Positions 14,700 to 22,719 of a stretch of 44,316 bases of DNA are shown here, in pieces. Every line of letters starts with the position of its first letter. The first letter of the stretch is position 1. The DNA is from Ectopseudomonas toyotomiensis (GTDB lineage: Bacteria > Pseudomonadota > Gammaproteobacteria > Pseudomonadales > Pseudomonadaceae). The stretch is taken from contig NZ_FOXK01000018.1 in the NCBI RefSeq assembly GCF_900115695.1, positions 1 through 44,316 of the forward strand. Reading direction: 5' to 3'. The position numbers and the translations under genes are program-made. The notes under the pieces are model-generated. The model was not told where the DNA came from. It did no database searches and was given only the letters and a program-made list of their open reading frames with translations.

Positions 14700-16232
14700 A
14701 TGAGTGCCACGCCAAAACCCTTGGTTCTGATCATCCTCGACGGCTTCGGTCACAGCAACAAACCCGAGTACAACGCCATCCACGCCGCCAGCACGCCGGT
14801 CTACGACCGCCTGCGCGCCACCTACCCGCACGGCCTGATCTCCGGCAGCGGTATGGACGTCGGCCTGCCGGACGGGCAGATGGGCAACTCCGAAGTCGGC
14901 CATATGAACCTCGGTGCCGGCCGCGTGGTGTACCAGGACTTCACCCGCGTGACCAAGGCGATTCGCGACGGCGAATTCTTCGATAACGCCACCATCAACC
15001 AGGCCGTCGACAAGGCCGTGGCCGCCGGCAAGGCCGTGCACATCCTCGGTCTGCTCTCCGATGGTGGCGTACACAGCCACCAGGATCACATCGTCGCCAT
15101 GGCCGAACTGGCCGCCAAGCGCGGCGCCGAGAAGATCTACCTGCACGCCTTCCTCGACGGCCGCGACACACCGCCGAAAAGCGCGCAACCGTCGATCGAG
15201 CTGCTCGACGCCGCCTTCGCCCGCCTCGGCAAGGGCCGCGTCGCCAGCCTCACCGGCCGCTACTTCGCCATGGACCGCGACAACCGCTGGGACCGCGTCG
15301 AGCAGGCCTACAATCTGATCGTCGACGGTGCCGGCCAGTTCAACGCCGCCAACGCCGTGGCAGGCCTGCAGGCCGCCTACGAACGCGGCGAGAGCGACGA
15401 ATTCGTCAAGGCCACCACCATCGGTACACCGGTACAGGTCGAGGACGGCGACGCCGTGGTGTTCATGAACTTCCGCGCCGACCGCGCCCGCGAACTGACC
15501 CGCGCCTTCGTCGAGCCTGGTTTCAAGGAGTTCGAGCGCAAGCGTGCACCGCAGGTCGGCTTCGTCATGCTCACCCAGTACGCGGCGAGCATTCCGGCCC
15601 CCAGTGCCTTCGCTCCGGAAGCTCTGACCAACGTGCTCGGCGAATACCTGGCGAAGAACGGCAAGACCCAGCTGCGCATCGCCGAAACCGAGAAATATGC
15701 TCACGTCACCTTCTTCTTCTCCGGCGGCCGCGAAGAGCCGTTCGAGGGCGAAGAACGCATCCTCATCCCCTCGCCGAACGTCGCCACCTACGACCTCAAG
15801 CCGGAAATGAGCGCGCCAGAGGTGACCGACAAGATCGTCGATGCCATCGAGAACCAGCGCTATGACGTGATCGTCGTCAACTACGCCAACGGCGACATGG
15901 TTGGCCATACCGGCGTGTTCGAGGCAGCAGTAAAGGCCGTGGAAACCCTCGACAGCTGCGTCGGTCGCATCACCGAGGCGCTTGAGAAGGTCGGCGGCGA
16001 AGCGCTGATCACCGCCGACCACGGCAACGTCGAGCAGATGGAAGACGAGTGCACCGGCCAGGCGCACACTGCCCACACCTGCGAGCCGGTGCCGTTCATC
16101 TACGTCGGCAAACGCCCAGCGCGCATTCGCGAAGGTGGCGTGCTGGCCGACGTGGCACCGACCCTGCTCAAGCTGATGGGCCTGGAACAGCCGGCCGAGA
16201 TGACCGGCAAGACCATCGTCGAGCTGCAGTAA
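14700..16232 (+). CDS. gpmI: 2,3-bisphosphoglycerate-independent phosphoglycerate mutase
   Basis: A 510-residue manganese-dependent enzyme interconverting 3- and 2-phosphoglycerate in glycolysis. The alkaline-phosphatase-fold metal motif is LIILDGFG near the start. The phosphoserine nucleophile lies in GQMGNSEVGHMNLGAGR, and late metal ligands are in TADHGNVEQM and GQAHTAHTCEPVPF. Full length for the family. The start is MSATPKP at 14700. A promoter GTGACG-N17-TAAAAT (14625-14653) is plausible. Divergent from the rhodanese gene and followed by a terminator. Confidence 0.97.
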   Translation: MSATPKPLVLIILDGFGHSNKPEYNAIHAASTPVYDRLRATYPHGLISGSGMDVGLPDGQMGNSEVGHMNLGAGRVVYQDFTRVTKAIRDGEFFDNATINQAVDKAVAAGKAVHILGLLSDGGVHSHQDHIVAMAELAAKRGAEKIYLHAFLDGRDTPPKSAQPSIELLDAAFARLGKGRVASLTGRYFAMDRDNRWDRVEQAYNLIVDGAGQFNAANAVAGLQAAYERGESDEFVKATTIGTPVQVEDGDAVVFMNFRADRARELTRAFVEPGFKEFERKRAPQVGFVMLTQYAASIPAPSAFAPEALTNVLGEYLAKNGKTQLRIAETEKYAHVTFFFSGGREEPFEGEERILIPSPNVATYDLKPEMSAPEVTDKIVDAIENQRYDVIVVNYANGDMVGHTGVFEAAVKAVETLDSCVGRITEALEKVGGEALITADHGNVEQMEDECTGQAHTAHTCEPVPFIYVGKRPARIREGGVLADVAPTLLKLMGLEQPAEMTGKTIVELQ

Positions 16233-16247
16233 TCGGCAGAAAACAAG

Positions 16248-16284
16248 AAACGCCCCGCGCCGTGAGGCCCGGGGCGTTTTTTTT
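16248..16284 (+). terminator. Terminator of gpmI
   Basis: ACGCCCCG (16250-16257) pairs with CGGGGCGT (16270-16277) and is followed by a run of eight T residues. Confidence 0.88.
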
Positions 16285-16339
16285 GCCCGGCGGCGCGGGC
16301 ATACTAGGCCTCAATTCGCCCTCCGGTGTCGCCTCGCCC

Positions 16340-17587
16340 ATGCTTCGCATCCTTGCCCTGATTCTGCTCAGCAGCCTGATCGCTCCGGCCATCGCCGATC
16401 AGCGCGCCGATACCCAGCGCCAGCTGGAAGCCGCGCGCCAGGACGTCGCCGAGCTGAAGAAGCTGCTGGAGAAACTGCAGCAGGAGAAATCCGGCGTGCA
16501 GCAGCAGCTGAAGAAGACCGAGACCGAGATGGGCGACCTGGAAAACCAGGTCAAGGAACTGCAGCGCGAGCTCAAGGGCAGCGAGCAGGAAATCCAGCGC
16601 CTGGATCAGGAGAAAAAAAAACTCCAGGACGCGCGCACTGAACAGCAAAGGCTGATCGCAATCCAGGCCCGCGCCGCCTATCAGAGCGGCCGCCAGGAAT
16701 ACGTCAAGCTGCTGCTCAACCAGCAGAACCCGGAAAAATTCTCACGCACCCTCACCTACTACGACTACCTCAGCCAGGCGCGTCTCGAACAGCTCGCCGC
16801 GTTCAACGAGACCCTGCGCCAATTGGCCAATGTCGAGCAGGAAATCAACAGCCACCAGGCCCAGTTACAGGCGCAGAAAGCGGGCCTGGATGAGCGCCAC
16901 GCGCGGCTCGCCGAAGCGCGCAAGGAACGCCAGCAGGCACTGGCCAAGCTCAACCGCGACTTCGCCACCCGTGATCAGCGGCTCAAGGCGCGCCAGCAGG
17001 AACAGGCCGAGCTGGGTCGTGTACTGAAGACCATCGAAGAAACCCTGGCCCGCCAGGCGCGCGAGGCCGAAGAGGCGCGCAAGCGCGCCCTGGCCGCGCA
17101 GCAGGCAGAGCAGGCTCGGCCAGGCCAGCAGCCCAGCCAGCCAAGCGGCCCGTTGGTGACATCCGGAGCCGTCTACGGCGGGCCTTTCGCCAGCGCACGC
17201 GGCAAGTTGCCGTGGCCGGTCGATGGCCGATTGGTAGCACGCTACGGAACCCCTCGCGGCGGCGACGCTCGTACTAAGTGGGATGGCGTACTGATTGGTG
17301 CGCCCGCTGGCAGTCAGGTACGCGCCGTGCATGGTGGTCGCGTGGTATTCGCCGACTGGTTGCGTGGCGCCGGTCTGTTGGTCATTCTCGACCATGGCAA
17401 CGGTTATCTGAGCCTGTATGGCCACAATCAGAACCTGCTCAAGAGTGCCGGAGACGTGGTAAAGGCCGGCGATCCCATCGCCACCGTAGGTAGCAGCGGT
17501 GGCCAGGAAACATCGGCACTGTACTTCGCCATTCGCCAGAACGGTCGCCCGAGTGATCCGGCACAGTGGTGCCGCGCGCAGGGATAA
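16340..17587 (+). CDS. envC: EnvC-like murein hydrolase activator
   Basis: 415 residues: a signal peptide (LRILALILLSSLIAPAIA), a long coiled coil (about residues 20-260, rich in Lys, Glu, Gln), then a C-terminal LytM/M23 domain. The domain is degenerate as in E. coli EnvC: TKWDGVLIGAP replaces the zinc-binding HxxxD region, and LYGHN stands where active enzymes have HxH. It should therefore not cut peptidoglycan itself but activate N-acetylmuramoyl-L-alanine amidases at the division septum. The start at 16340 puts the signal peptide at the N-terminus. Separated from ctpA by a dispersed repeat. Confidence 0.9.
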   Translation: MLRILALILLSSLIAPAIADQRADTQRQLEAARQDVAELKKLLEKLQQEKSGVQQQLKKTETEMGDLENQVKELQRELKGSEQEIQRLDQEKKKLQDARTEQQRLIAIQARAAYQSGRQEYVKLLLNQQNPEKFSRTLTYYDYLSQARLEQLAAFNETLRQLANVEQEINSHQAQLQAQKAGLDERHARLAEARKERQQALAKLNRDFATRDQRLKARQQEQAELGRVLKTIEETLARQAREAEEARKRALAAQQAEQARPGQQPSQPSGPLVTSGAVYGGPFASARGKLPWPVDGRLVARYGTPRGGDARTKWDGVLIGAPAGSQVRAVHGGRVVFADWLRGAGLLVILDHGNGYLSLYGHNQNLLKSAGDVVKAGDPIATVGSSGGQETSALYFAIRQNGRPSDPAQWCRAQG

Positions 17588-17589
17588 CC

Positions 17590-17726
17590 AAGTTTTTGAA
17601 AAACGTAAGCGAGGCCGGCAAGACAAGGCAAAAACGGTCGAAGAAGCGGAATTTACGAGCTGTAAATGAGCATTCTGAGGCCGTTTTTAACGCAGTATTG
17701 CCAACGCAGGTAGTTTTTCAGCAGCC
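17590..17726. repeat. Dispersed palindromic repeat, family with core ATGCTCATTTAC (copy 2)
   Basis: A roughly 137-bp imperfect hairpin between envC and ctpA. The ends AAGTTTTTGAAAAACGTA and TAGTTTTTCAGCAG pair as imperfect inverted arms, and AAAAACGGTC pairs with GGCCGTTTTT further in. The core TTTACGAGCTGTAAATGAGC is the reverse complement of the core in the repeat at 4278-4402. No coding capacity; resembles a MITE. Confidence 0.7.
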
Positions 17727-17759
17727 TGGTGGCGCCTAATTTAACTAGGAGTTGTCTTC

Positions 17760-19076
17760 ATGTCTCATCGCTTCCGCCCCACCTGCCTGGCCCTGGCCCT
17801 CGGGCTGCTGCTCGGCGCTCCAGCCCTGCATGCCGCCGAGCCTGCCCCCGCGCCAGTAGCAGCGGCGAGCGGCAAGGCTCCACTGCCGTTGGATGATCTG
17901 CGCACCTTCGCCGAGGTGATGGACCGCATCAAGGCAGCCTACGTCGAGCCGGTAAGCGACAAGACCCTGCTGGAGAATGCCATCAAGGGCATGCTCAGCA
18001 ACCTCGACCCGCACTCGGCTTACCTCGAACCGGAAGCCTTCGCCGAGCTGCAGGAAAGCACCAGCGGCGAGTTCGGCGGCCTGGGCATCGAGGTCGGCAT
18101 GGAGGATGGCTTCGTCAAGGTGGTCTCGCCCATCGACGACACTCCAGCATCGAAGGCCGGCATCCAGCCCGGCGACCTGATCGTCAAGATCGACGGCCAG
18201 CCGACCAAAGGCCTGTCGATGATGGAAGCCGTGGACAAGATGCGCGGCAAGGCCGGTAGCAAGATCGAGCTGACGCTGGTGCGTGATGGCGGTCGCCCGT
18301 TCGACCTGACCCTGACCCGCGCGGTGATCAAGGTGCGCAGCGTCAAGAGCCAGATGCTCGAAGACGGCTACGGCTATCTGCGTATCTCGCAATTCCAGGT
18401 CAATACCGGCGAGGAGGTCGGCAAGGCGCTGACCAAACTGCGCCAGGACAACGGCAACAAGAAACTGCGCGGCCTGGTCATGGACCTGCGCAACAACCCG
18501 GGCGGCGTGCTGCAGGCAGCCGTGGAAGTCACCGACCACTTCCTCAAGAGCGGCCTGATCGTCTACACCGAAGGCCGCCTGGCCAATTCCGAACTGCGTT
18601 TCAACGCCGACCCGGCCGACGCCAGCGAAGGCGTACCGCTGGTGGTTCTGATCAATGGCGGCAGCGCCTCTGCTTCGGAGATCGTCGCCGGTGCGCTGCA
18701 GGATCACAAACGCGCGGTACTGATGGGCACTGACAGCTTCGGCAAGGGCTCGGTACAGACCGTGCTGCCGTTGAACAACGACCGCGCGCTGAAGCTGACC
18801 ACCGCCCTGTATTTCACGCCCAACGGCCGCTCGATCCAGGCTCAGGGCATCGTCCCCGACATCGAAGTGGCGCGTGCCAAGCTCACCCGCGAGCAGGACA
18901 GTGAAGGCATCAAGGAAGCCGACCTGCAGGGCCACCTGGGCAATGGCAACGGCGGTGCTGATCGCCCGAGCAAGGCTGCCCAGGCAGCACGCGCCGAACG
19001 CCCGCAGGACGACGACTACCAGCTAAGCCAGGCCCTCAACCTGCTCAAGGGCCTGAGCGTCACGCGCGGCAACTGA
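17760..19076 (+). CDS. ctpA: C-terminal processing protease CtpA (S41)
   Basis: A 438-residue periplasmic serine protease with a signal peptide (CLALALGLLLGAPALHA). Order: an N-terminal helical part with DPHSAYLEP, a PDZ domain (about residues 95-180, FGGLGIEVGMEDG), then the S41 catalytic core with the nucleophile in INGGSASASEIVAGALQDH and the general-base Lys in GTDSFGKGSVQT. P. aeruginosa CtpA, with the lipoprotein LbcA, degrades peptidoglycan cross-link hydrolases (established). The position right after the EnvC-like activator fits cell-wall control. AGGAG precedes the ATG, and a terminator follows. Confidence 0.95.
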   Translation: MSHRFRPTCLALALGLLLGAPALHAAEPAPAPVAAASGKAPLPLDDLRTFAEVMDRIKAAYVEPVSDKTLLENAIKGMLSNLDPHSAYLEPEAFAELQESTSGEFGGLGIEVGMEDGFVKVVSPIDDTPASKAGIQPGDLIVKIDGQPTKGLSMMEAVDKMRGKAGSKIELTLVRDGGRPFDLTLTRAVIKVRSVKSQMLEDGYGYLRISQFQVNTGEEVGKALTKLRQDNGNKKLRGLVMDLRNNPGGVLQAAVEVTDHFLKSGLIVYTEGRLANSELRFNADPADASEGVPLVVLINGGSASASEIVAGALQDHKRAVLMGTDSFGKGSVQTVLPLNNDRALKLTTALYFTPNGRSIQAQGIVPDIEVARAKLTREQDSEGIKEADLQGHLGNGNGGADRPSKAAQAARAERPQDDDYQLSQALNLLKGLSVTRGN

Positions 19077-19092
19077 GCCAGCAGGCCATACG

Positions 19093-19124
19093 AAAAGCCC
19101 GGACAAATGTCCGGGCTTTTTCTT
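19093..19124 (+). terminator. Terminator of ctpA
   Basis: AAAAGCCCGGAC-AAAT-GTCCGGGCTTTT followed by TCTTT: a perfect 12-bp stem with a four-base loop. Confidence 0.92.
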
Positions 19125-19134
19125 TGGCGAAGCG

Positions 19135-19217
19135 CGTAGGGTGCGCCGTGCGCACCGAGGCTGGAACCAGCGTCACGGCTGGTGCGCGCGGCCTAGGCGG
19201 CCCCGCGACATTCTACG
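19135..19217. repeat. CGTAGGGTGCGCC-type palindromic repeat
   Basis: Begins CGTAGGGTGCGCCGTGCGC and ends TTCTACG, with GGTGCGCGCGGCC-like pairing inside. It fills the gap between the ctpA terminator and the convergent binding-protein gene. Same family as the elements at 30726 and 43901. Confidence 0.6.
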
Positions 19218-19220
19218 GTT

Positions 19221-19976
19221 TTACAGATAGTTCTCGGTAATGTCGTCGATGAAGCCTTCGCTGCGCAGCTCATCCAGCGCCTTCTGCAGACGCTGCACCA
19301 CCTCGTCCGGGGTATCCTTGTTCAGCGCCAGGTACAGCTCGGCTTCCCTGAAACGCAGCACGGTGTTGAGACCGGTAACGTCTTCCTGCTTGGCCAGATA
19401 ACGACCCACCGGGTCGGTGGTGGCCCACAGGTCGATTTGCCCGCGCACCAGCTTCTTCACGTTCTCCTGGTCGCGCAGGGCGTTGATCGGCTCCAGGCCC
19501 TGGCTCTCCAGATTCTGGCTGACCGCATCGTTCTTGTAGGCACCGATACGATATTTGGCAGCATCCTGCAGACTCGACACCTTGATGTCGTTACCCGGCG
19601 CGGCGAGCAACACCCAGCCGGTCTTGGCGATCGGGCCGACCCATTTGAACAGCGGCTTGCGCTCCTCGGTATAGGTGGTGGAGAACAGCCCGTAGTTGGG
19701 TTTGTCCAGTGTCAGGCGATAGAGGCGATCCCATGGAAAACGCAGGGTCAGGGTGTAGTCGATGCCGGCACGCTTGAACATCTCGCGCACGATGTCGGCA
19801 CTGATGCCATCGATACCGTCGTCACGGGCGAAGTTCTTGTCGTCCACCGCCATGTTGAAGGGCGGGAAATTCTCGGTCAGCAGCACCACCTTGTAATCCT
19901 GCGGCAACTCCGCGTACGCGGAACCGCAGAGCATGAACAAGGTGACAAACAGGCTTTTCTTCAGAGTATTCAGCAT
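19221..19976 (-). CDS. Periplasmic solute-binding protein, family 3 (tandem paralog 1)
   Basis: 251 residues: signal peptide LFVTLFMLCGSAYA, then a class 3 solute-binding fold (VVLLTENFPPFNM, DGISADIVREMFKRAG, LRFPWDRLYRL, GQIDLWATTDPVGRYLA). It shares long stretches with the next two genes (KWVGP, YRIGAYK, LRDQEN, LYLALN). Such proteins usually deliver polar amino acids to an ABC permease, but no permease or ATPase gene is near, so the partner and ligand are unknown. An alternative start lies 18 bases upstream. Convergent with ctpA. Confidence 0.85.
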   Translation of the reverse strand: MLNTLKKSLFVTLFMLCGSAYAELPQDYKVVLLTENFPPFNMAVDDKNFARDDGIDGISADIVREMFKRAGIDYTLTLRFPWDRLYRLTLDKPNYGLFSTTYTEERKPLFKWVGPIAKTGWVLLAAPGNDIKVSSLQDAAKYRIGAYKNDAVSQNLESQGLEPINALRDQENVKKLVRGQIDLWATTDPVGRYLAKQEDVTGLNTVLRFREAELYLALNKDTPDEVVQRLQKALDELRSEGFIDDITENYL

Positions 19977-20059
19977 AAGACGTACCGCTCGCATGATTTT
20001 GGTTATGGCTAGCGACATCCTTGCATGGGCCTGAGCCCGGTCATTGGCACTCAGTGGCT

Positions 20060-20098
20060 TTGCCATCCATGGCAAGCGACCGGCTCGTGGCCGGTCGC
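20060..20098. promoter_or_regulatory. Palindrome and hairpin between binding-protein paralogs 1 and 2
   Basis: TTGCCAT-CC-ATGGCAA (20060-20075) is a perfect palindrome. It is directly followed by GCGACCGG (20076-20083) and CCGGTCGC (20091-20098), an 8-bp stem with a 7-base loop. On the minus strand the hairpin comes 12 bases after the stop of paralog 2, so it may end or stabilise that message; the palindrome may be an operator for paralog 1. Confidence 0.45.
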
Positions 20099-20109
20099 GT
20101 GTTCGGTGC

Positions 20110-20865
20110 TTACAGGTAGTTGTTCAGCGTCTCGTCGACAAAGCCTTCGGCGCGCATCTGATCCAGCGCTGCCTGCAGCTTGGCGACGATCTCGTCAGGC
20201 ATTTCCTTGTTCAGTGCCAGGTAAAGCTCGGCACTGTCGAAGCGCAACACGGTGCGCAGACCGGAGATCCCCTCCTGCTTGGCCAGGTAGCGGCCGGCAG
20301 GATCACCGGTGGCCCATAGATCGATCTGCCCGGCCATCAGCTTGCGGGCATTTTCCTGGTCACGCAACGAGGTGCTGTGCTCCACCCCCTTGTCGACCAG
20401 ATATTCGGAGATGGCATCGCCCTTGTAGGCACCAATGCGATACTGCTTGGCCTCATCCAGATTGGCCAGGTTGATCGAACTGTCGCCCTTGGCCAGCAGT
20501 ACCCAGTCATCAGGACCGATCGGGCCAACCCACTTGAACAGTTGCTCACGCTCCGGCAGGCGCGCGGTGACGAAAACACCGTAGTTCGGTTTTTCCAGCG
20601 CCAGCTTGTAGATACGATCCCAGGGGAAACGCAGGGTCAGGCTGTACTTGACCCCGGCACGCTTGAACATCTCTCTGACCACATCGACGGCGATGCCATC
20701 GATATTGTCTTCCTGAGCGAAGTTCTTGCCGTTGATCGCCATGTTGTAGGGCGGGAAATTCTCGGTCAGCAGGACCACGCTGTAGTTCGGGTCCACTTCG
20801 GCGCGCACCGCGCCAGCGAGCACCACAAGGGTGCCAGCGAACGCGATTAGCAGACGTTTGAACAT
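20110..20865 (-). CDS. Periplasmic solute-binding protein, family 3 (tandem paralog 2)
   Basis: 251 residues with signal peptide LLIAFAGTLVVLAGAVRA. It is collinear with paralog 1 (VVLLTENFPPYNM, VVREMFKRAG, LRFPWDRIYKL, GQIDLWATGDPAGRYLAKQE, ELYLALNKEMPDEIV) and evidently arose by duplication. The ER pair in LPEREQLFKWVGP is where family-3 proteins often hold their ligand. No transport partner is encoded nearby. ATG at 20865 begins the signal peptide directly. Confidence 0.87.
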   Translation of the reverse strand: MFKRLLIAFAGTLVVLAGAVRAEVDPNYSVVLLTENFPPYNMAINGKNFAQEDNIDGIAVDVVREMFKRAGVKYSLTLRFPWDRIYKLALEKPNYGVFVTARLPEREQLFKWVGPIGPDDWVLLAKGDSSINLANLDEAKQYRIGAYKGDAISEYLVDKGVEHSTSLRDQENARKLMAGQIDLWATGDPAGRYLAKQEGISGLRTVLRFDSAELYLALNKEMPDEIVAKLQAALDQMRAEGFVDETLNNYL

Positions 20866-20949
20866 GACATTTCTCTTTCTATGAAAAGGCAGACCACCTC
20901 AGGATAACCGCCACGCCCTCCCCGGCCCAGCGATTACTGGCAGTGTGCC

Positions 20950-21684
20950 TCAGTAGCGCGCCTCGATACTCCTCAACGCCCCCTCGGCCCGCAGCGAGTC
21001 CAGTGCACTTTGCAACTTCTGCACCAGCTCGTCAGGAGTCTGCAGGTTGAGCGCTAGGTAGAGATCAGCGGTGTGCAGATTCTGCACCACCTTGAGGTTC
21101 TCCAGGCCCTCCTGGCGCGCGACGAAACGCCCCGCCTGATTGGAGGTAACCCACAAGTCGATCTGGCCCCTTTCCAGCTTCTTGACGTTCTCGCTGTCAC
21201 GCAACGCCGTCTGCACTTCCAACCCGCGATCGAGCAGGAACTGGGTCTTGGCGTCACCTTTATAGCCACCAATACGATAACGCCGTGCGTCGTCGAGACT
21301 GTTCAACTGGATCGAACTGTCACCCTTGCTGAACAGCACCCATTCGTTCCTGGCGATCGGCCCCACCCACTTGAACAGCCCTTCGCGCTCTGCGGTACGC
21401 GCGGTGGAAAACAGCCCGTAGCCCGCGTCATCCAGCGTCTGCTGGTAAACACGCTGCCAGGGGAAGCGCAAGATCTGCTGGCACTGGACCTGAGCACGCT
21501 CGCACACCGCACGCAGGATGTCGGAGCTGATGCCGGTCACGCCATCGTCACGGGCATAGTTGGTGCCGGCGACCGACATGTTGAAGGGAGGCAGATTCTC
21601 CGTGAGCAGCACCAGTGGTTCAGCGCGCGCGAGGCTGAGACCACACGCCAGGGCCAGTATGGTCACGAATCGAAGAAGGAACAT
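20950..21684 (-). CDS. Periplasmic solute-binding protein, family 3 (tandem paralog 3)
   Basis: 244 residues; the most divergent of the three. Signal peptide FLLRFVTILALACGLSLARA, then LVLLTENLPPFNM, GVTGISSDILRAVCERAQVQC, LRFPWQRVYQQ and GQIDLWVTSNQAGRFVA. The two cysteines in CERAQVQC are absent from the other two copies and could form a disulfide. The start at 21684 is chosen so that the signal peptide begins the protein; an extension to 21723 is possible. The 187 bp upstream to hisF shows no other gene. Confidence 0.83.
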   Translation of the reverse strand: MFLLRFVTILALACGLSLARAEPLVLLTENLPPFNMSVAGTNYARDDGVTGISSDILRAVCERAQVQCQQILRFPWQRVYQQTLDDAGYGLFSTARTAEREGLFKWVGPIARNEWVLFSKGDSSIQLNSLDDARRYRIGGYKGDAKTQFLLDRGLEVQTALRDSENVKKLERGQIDLWVTSNQAGRFVARQEGLENLKVVQNLHTADLYLALNLQTPDELVQKLQSALDSLRAEGALRSIEARY

Positions 21685-21871
21685 GGGGACTCCGTGTCGG
21701 AAAGTTCGGCAAGGGAATGCCATCCGCCAGAAGCAGAGGCATAGGATTCAGGAATGGTGGGAGATTTTAGCCGCATCGCTGGCACTTTGCCGTCGACTCG
21801 CCCGCAGCTTTCGTTACAGGCTCTGTCGAGCGATCAACGGGCCACGAGCGTGACCCGAACAGACCGGAGCC

Positions 21872-22642
21872 TTAGCGCACCACGATACCGCGACTGGCCA
21901 GGTAGGCCTTGGCTTCCGGCACGGTGTACTCGCCGAAGTGGAAGATGCTCGCGGCCAGCACGGCATCAGCCTTGCCTTCGAGGATACCGTCGGCCAGGTG
22001 CTGCAGGTTGCCGACGCCACCGGAGGCGATCACCGGCACGCGCACGGCCTCGCTGATGGCGCGAGTCACACCGAGGTCGTAGCCACTCTTAACGCCGTCC
22101 TGATCCATGCTGGTCAGCAGGATCTCACCGGCGCCCAGCTCTTCCATCTTGCGCGCCCACGCCACGGCATCCAGGCCGGTCGGCTTACGCCCGCCATGGG
22201 TGAAGATCTCCCAACGGCCCGGCTCACCCGGCGCAGACACACGCTTGGCGTCGATGGCGACGACGATGCACTGCGAGCCGAAACGCGCGGCAGCCTCGCC
22301 GACGAACTCGGGATTGAACACCGCAGCGGTGTTGATCGACACCTTGTCGGCGCCGGCATTGAGCAGGTTGCGAATGTCCTGCACGGTGCGCACGCCGCCA
22401 CCGACGGTGAGCGGGATGAACACCTGGCTGGCCATGCGCTCGACGGTGTGCAGGGTGGTGTCGCGGCCGTCGACGCTGGCGGTGATGTCGAGGAAGGTGA
22501 TCTCGTCAGCGCCCTGCTCATCGTAGCGGCGAGCGATCTCCACCGGATCACCGGCGTCGCGGATGTTCTCGAACTTGACGCCCTTGACCACGCGGCCGTT
22601 GTCCACGTCGAGGCAGGGGATAATGCGTTTAGCCAGTGCCAT
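21872..22642 (-). CDS. hisF: Imidazole glycerol phosphate synthase, cyclase subunit
   Basis: A 256-residue (beta/alpha)8 barrel that joins ammonia from HisH with PRFAR to give imidazole glycerol phosphate and AICAR. The catalytic aspartates are Asp12 (IPCLDVDNGRVVKG) and the one in VVAIDAKRV. The C-terminal phosphate-binding motifs are present (VIASGGVGN). Last gene of the local his operon; the 77-bp gap from hisA is filled by a palindromic repeat. Confidence 0.98.
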   Translation of the reverse strand: MALAKRIIPCLDVDNGRVVKGVKFENIRDAGDPVEIARRYDEQGADEITFLDITASVDGRDTTLHTVERMASQVFIPLTVGGGVRTVQDIRNLLNAGADKVSINTAAVFNPEFVGEAAARFGSQCIVVAIDAKRVSAPGEPGRWEIFTHGGRKPTGLDAVAWARKMEELGAGEILLTSMDQDGVKSGYDLGVTRAISEAVRVPVIASGGVGNLQHLADGILEGKADAVLAASIFHFGEYTVPEAKAYLASRGIVVR

Positions 22643-22652
22643 ACGGAGCTCC

Positions 22653-22717
22653 CGTAGGGTGGGTGCAACCCACCGATAAAGATTGCGTCAATTGCGGCGG
22701 GTTTCACCCGCCCTACG
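22653..22717. repeat. CGTAGGGTGGGT-type palindromic repeat inside the his operon
   Basis: CGTAGGGTGGGTGCAACCCACCG starts the element (read from 22653), with GGGTGCAACCC forming a tight inner hairpin. GCGGGTTTCACCCGCCCTACG-like sequence ends it at 22717. It occupies almost all of the hisA-hisF spacer and would fold in the transcript. Confidence 0.75.
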
Positions 22718-22719
22718 GT

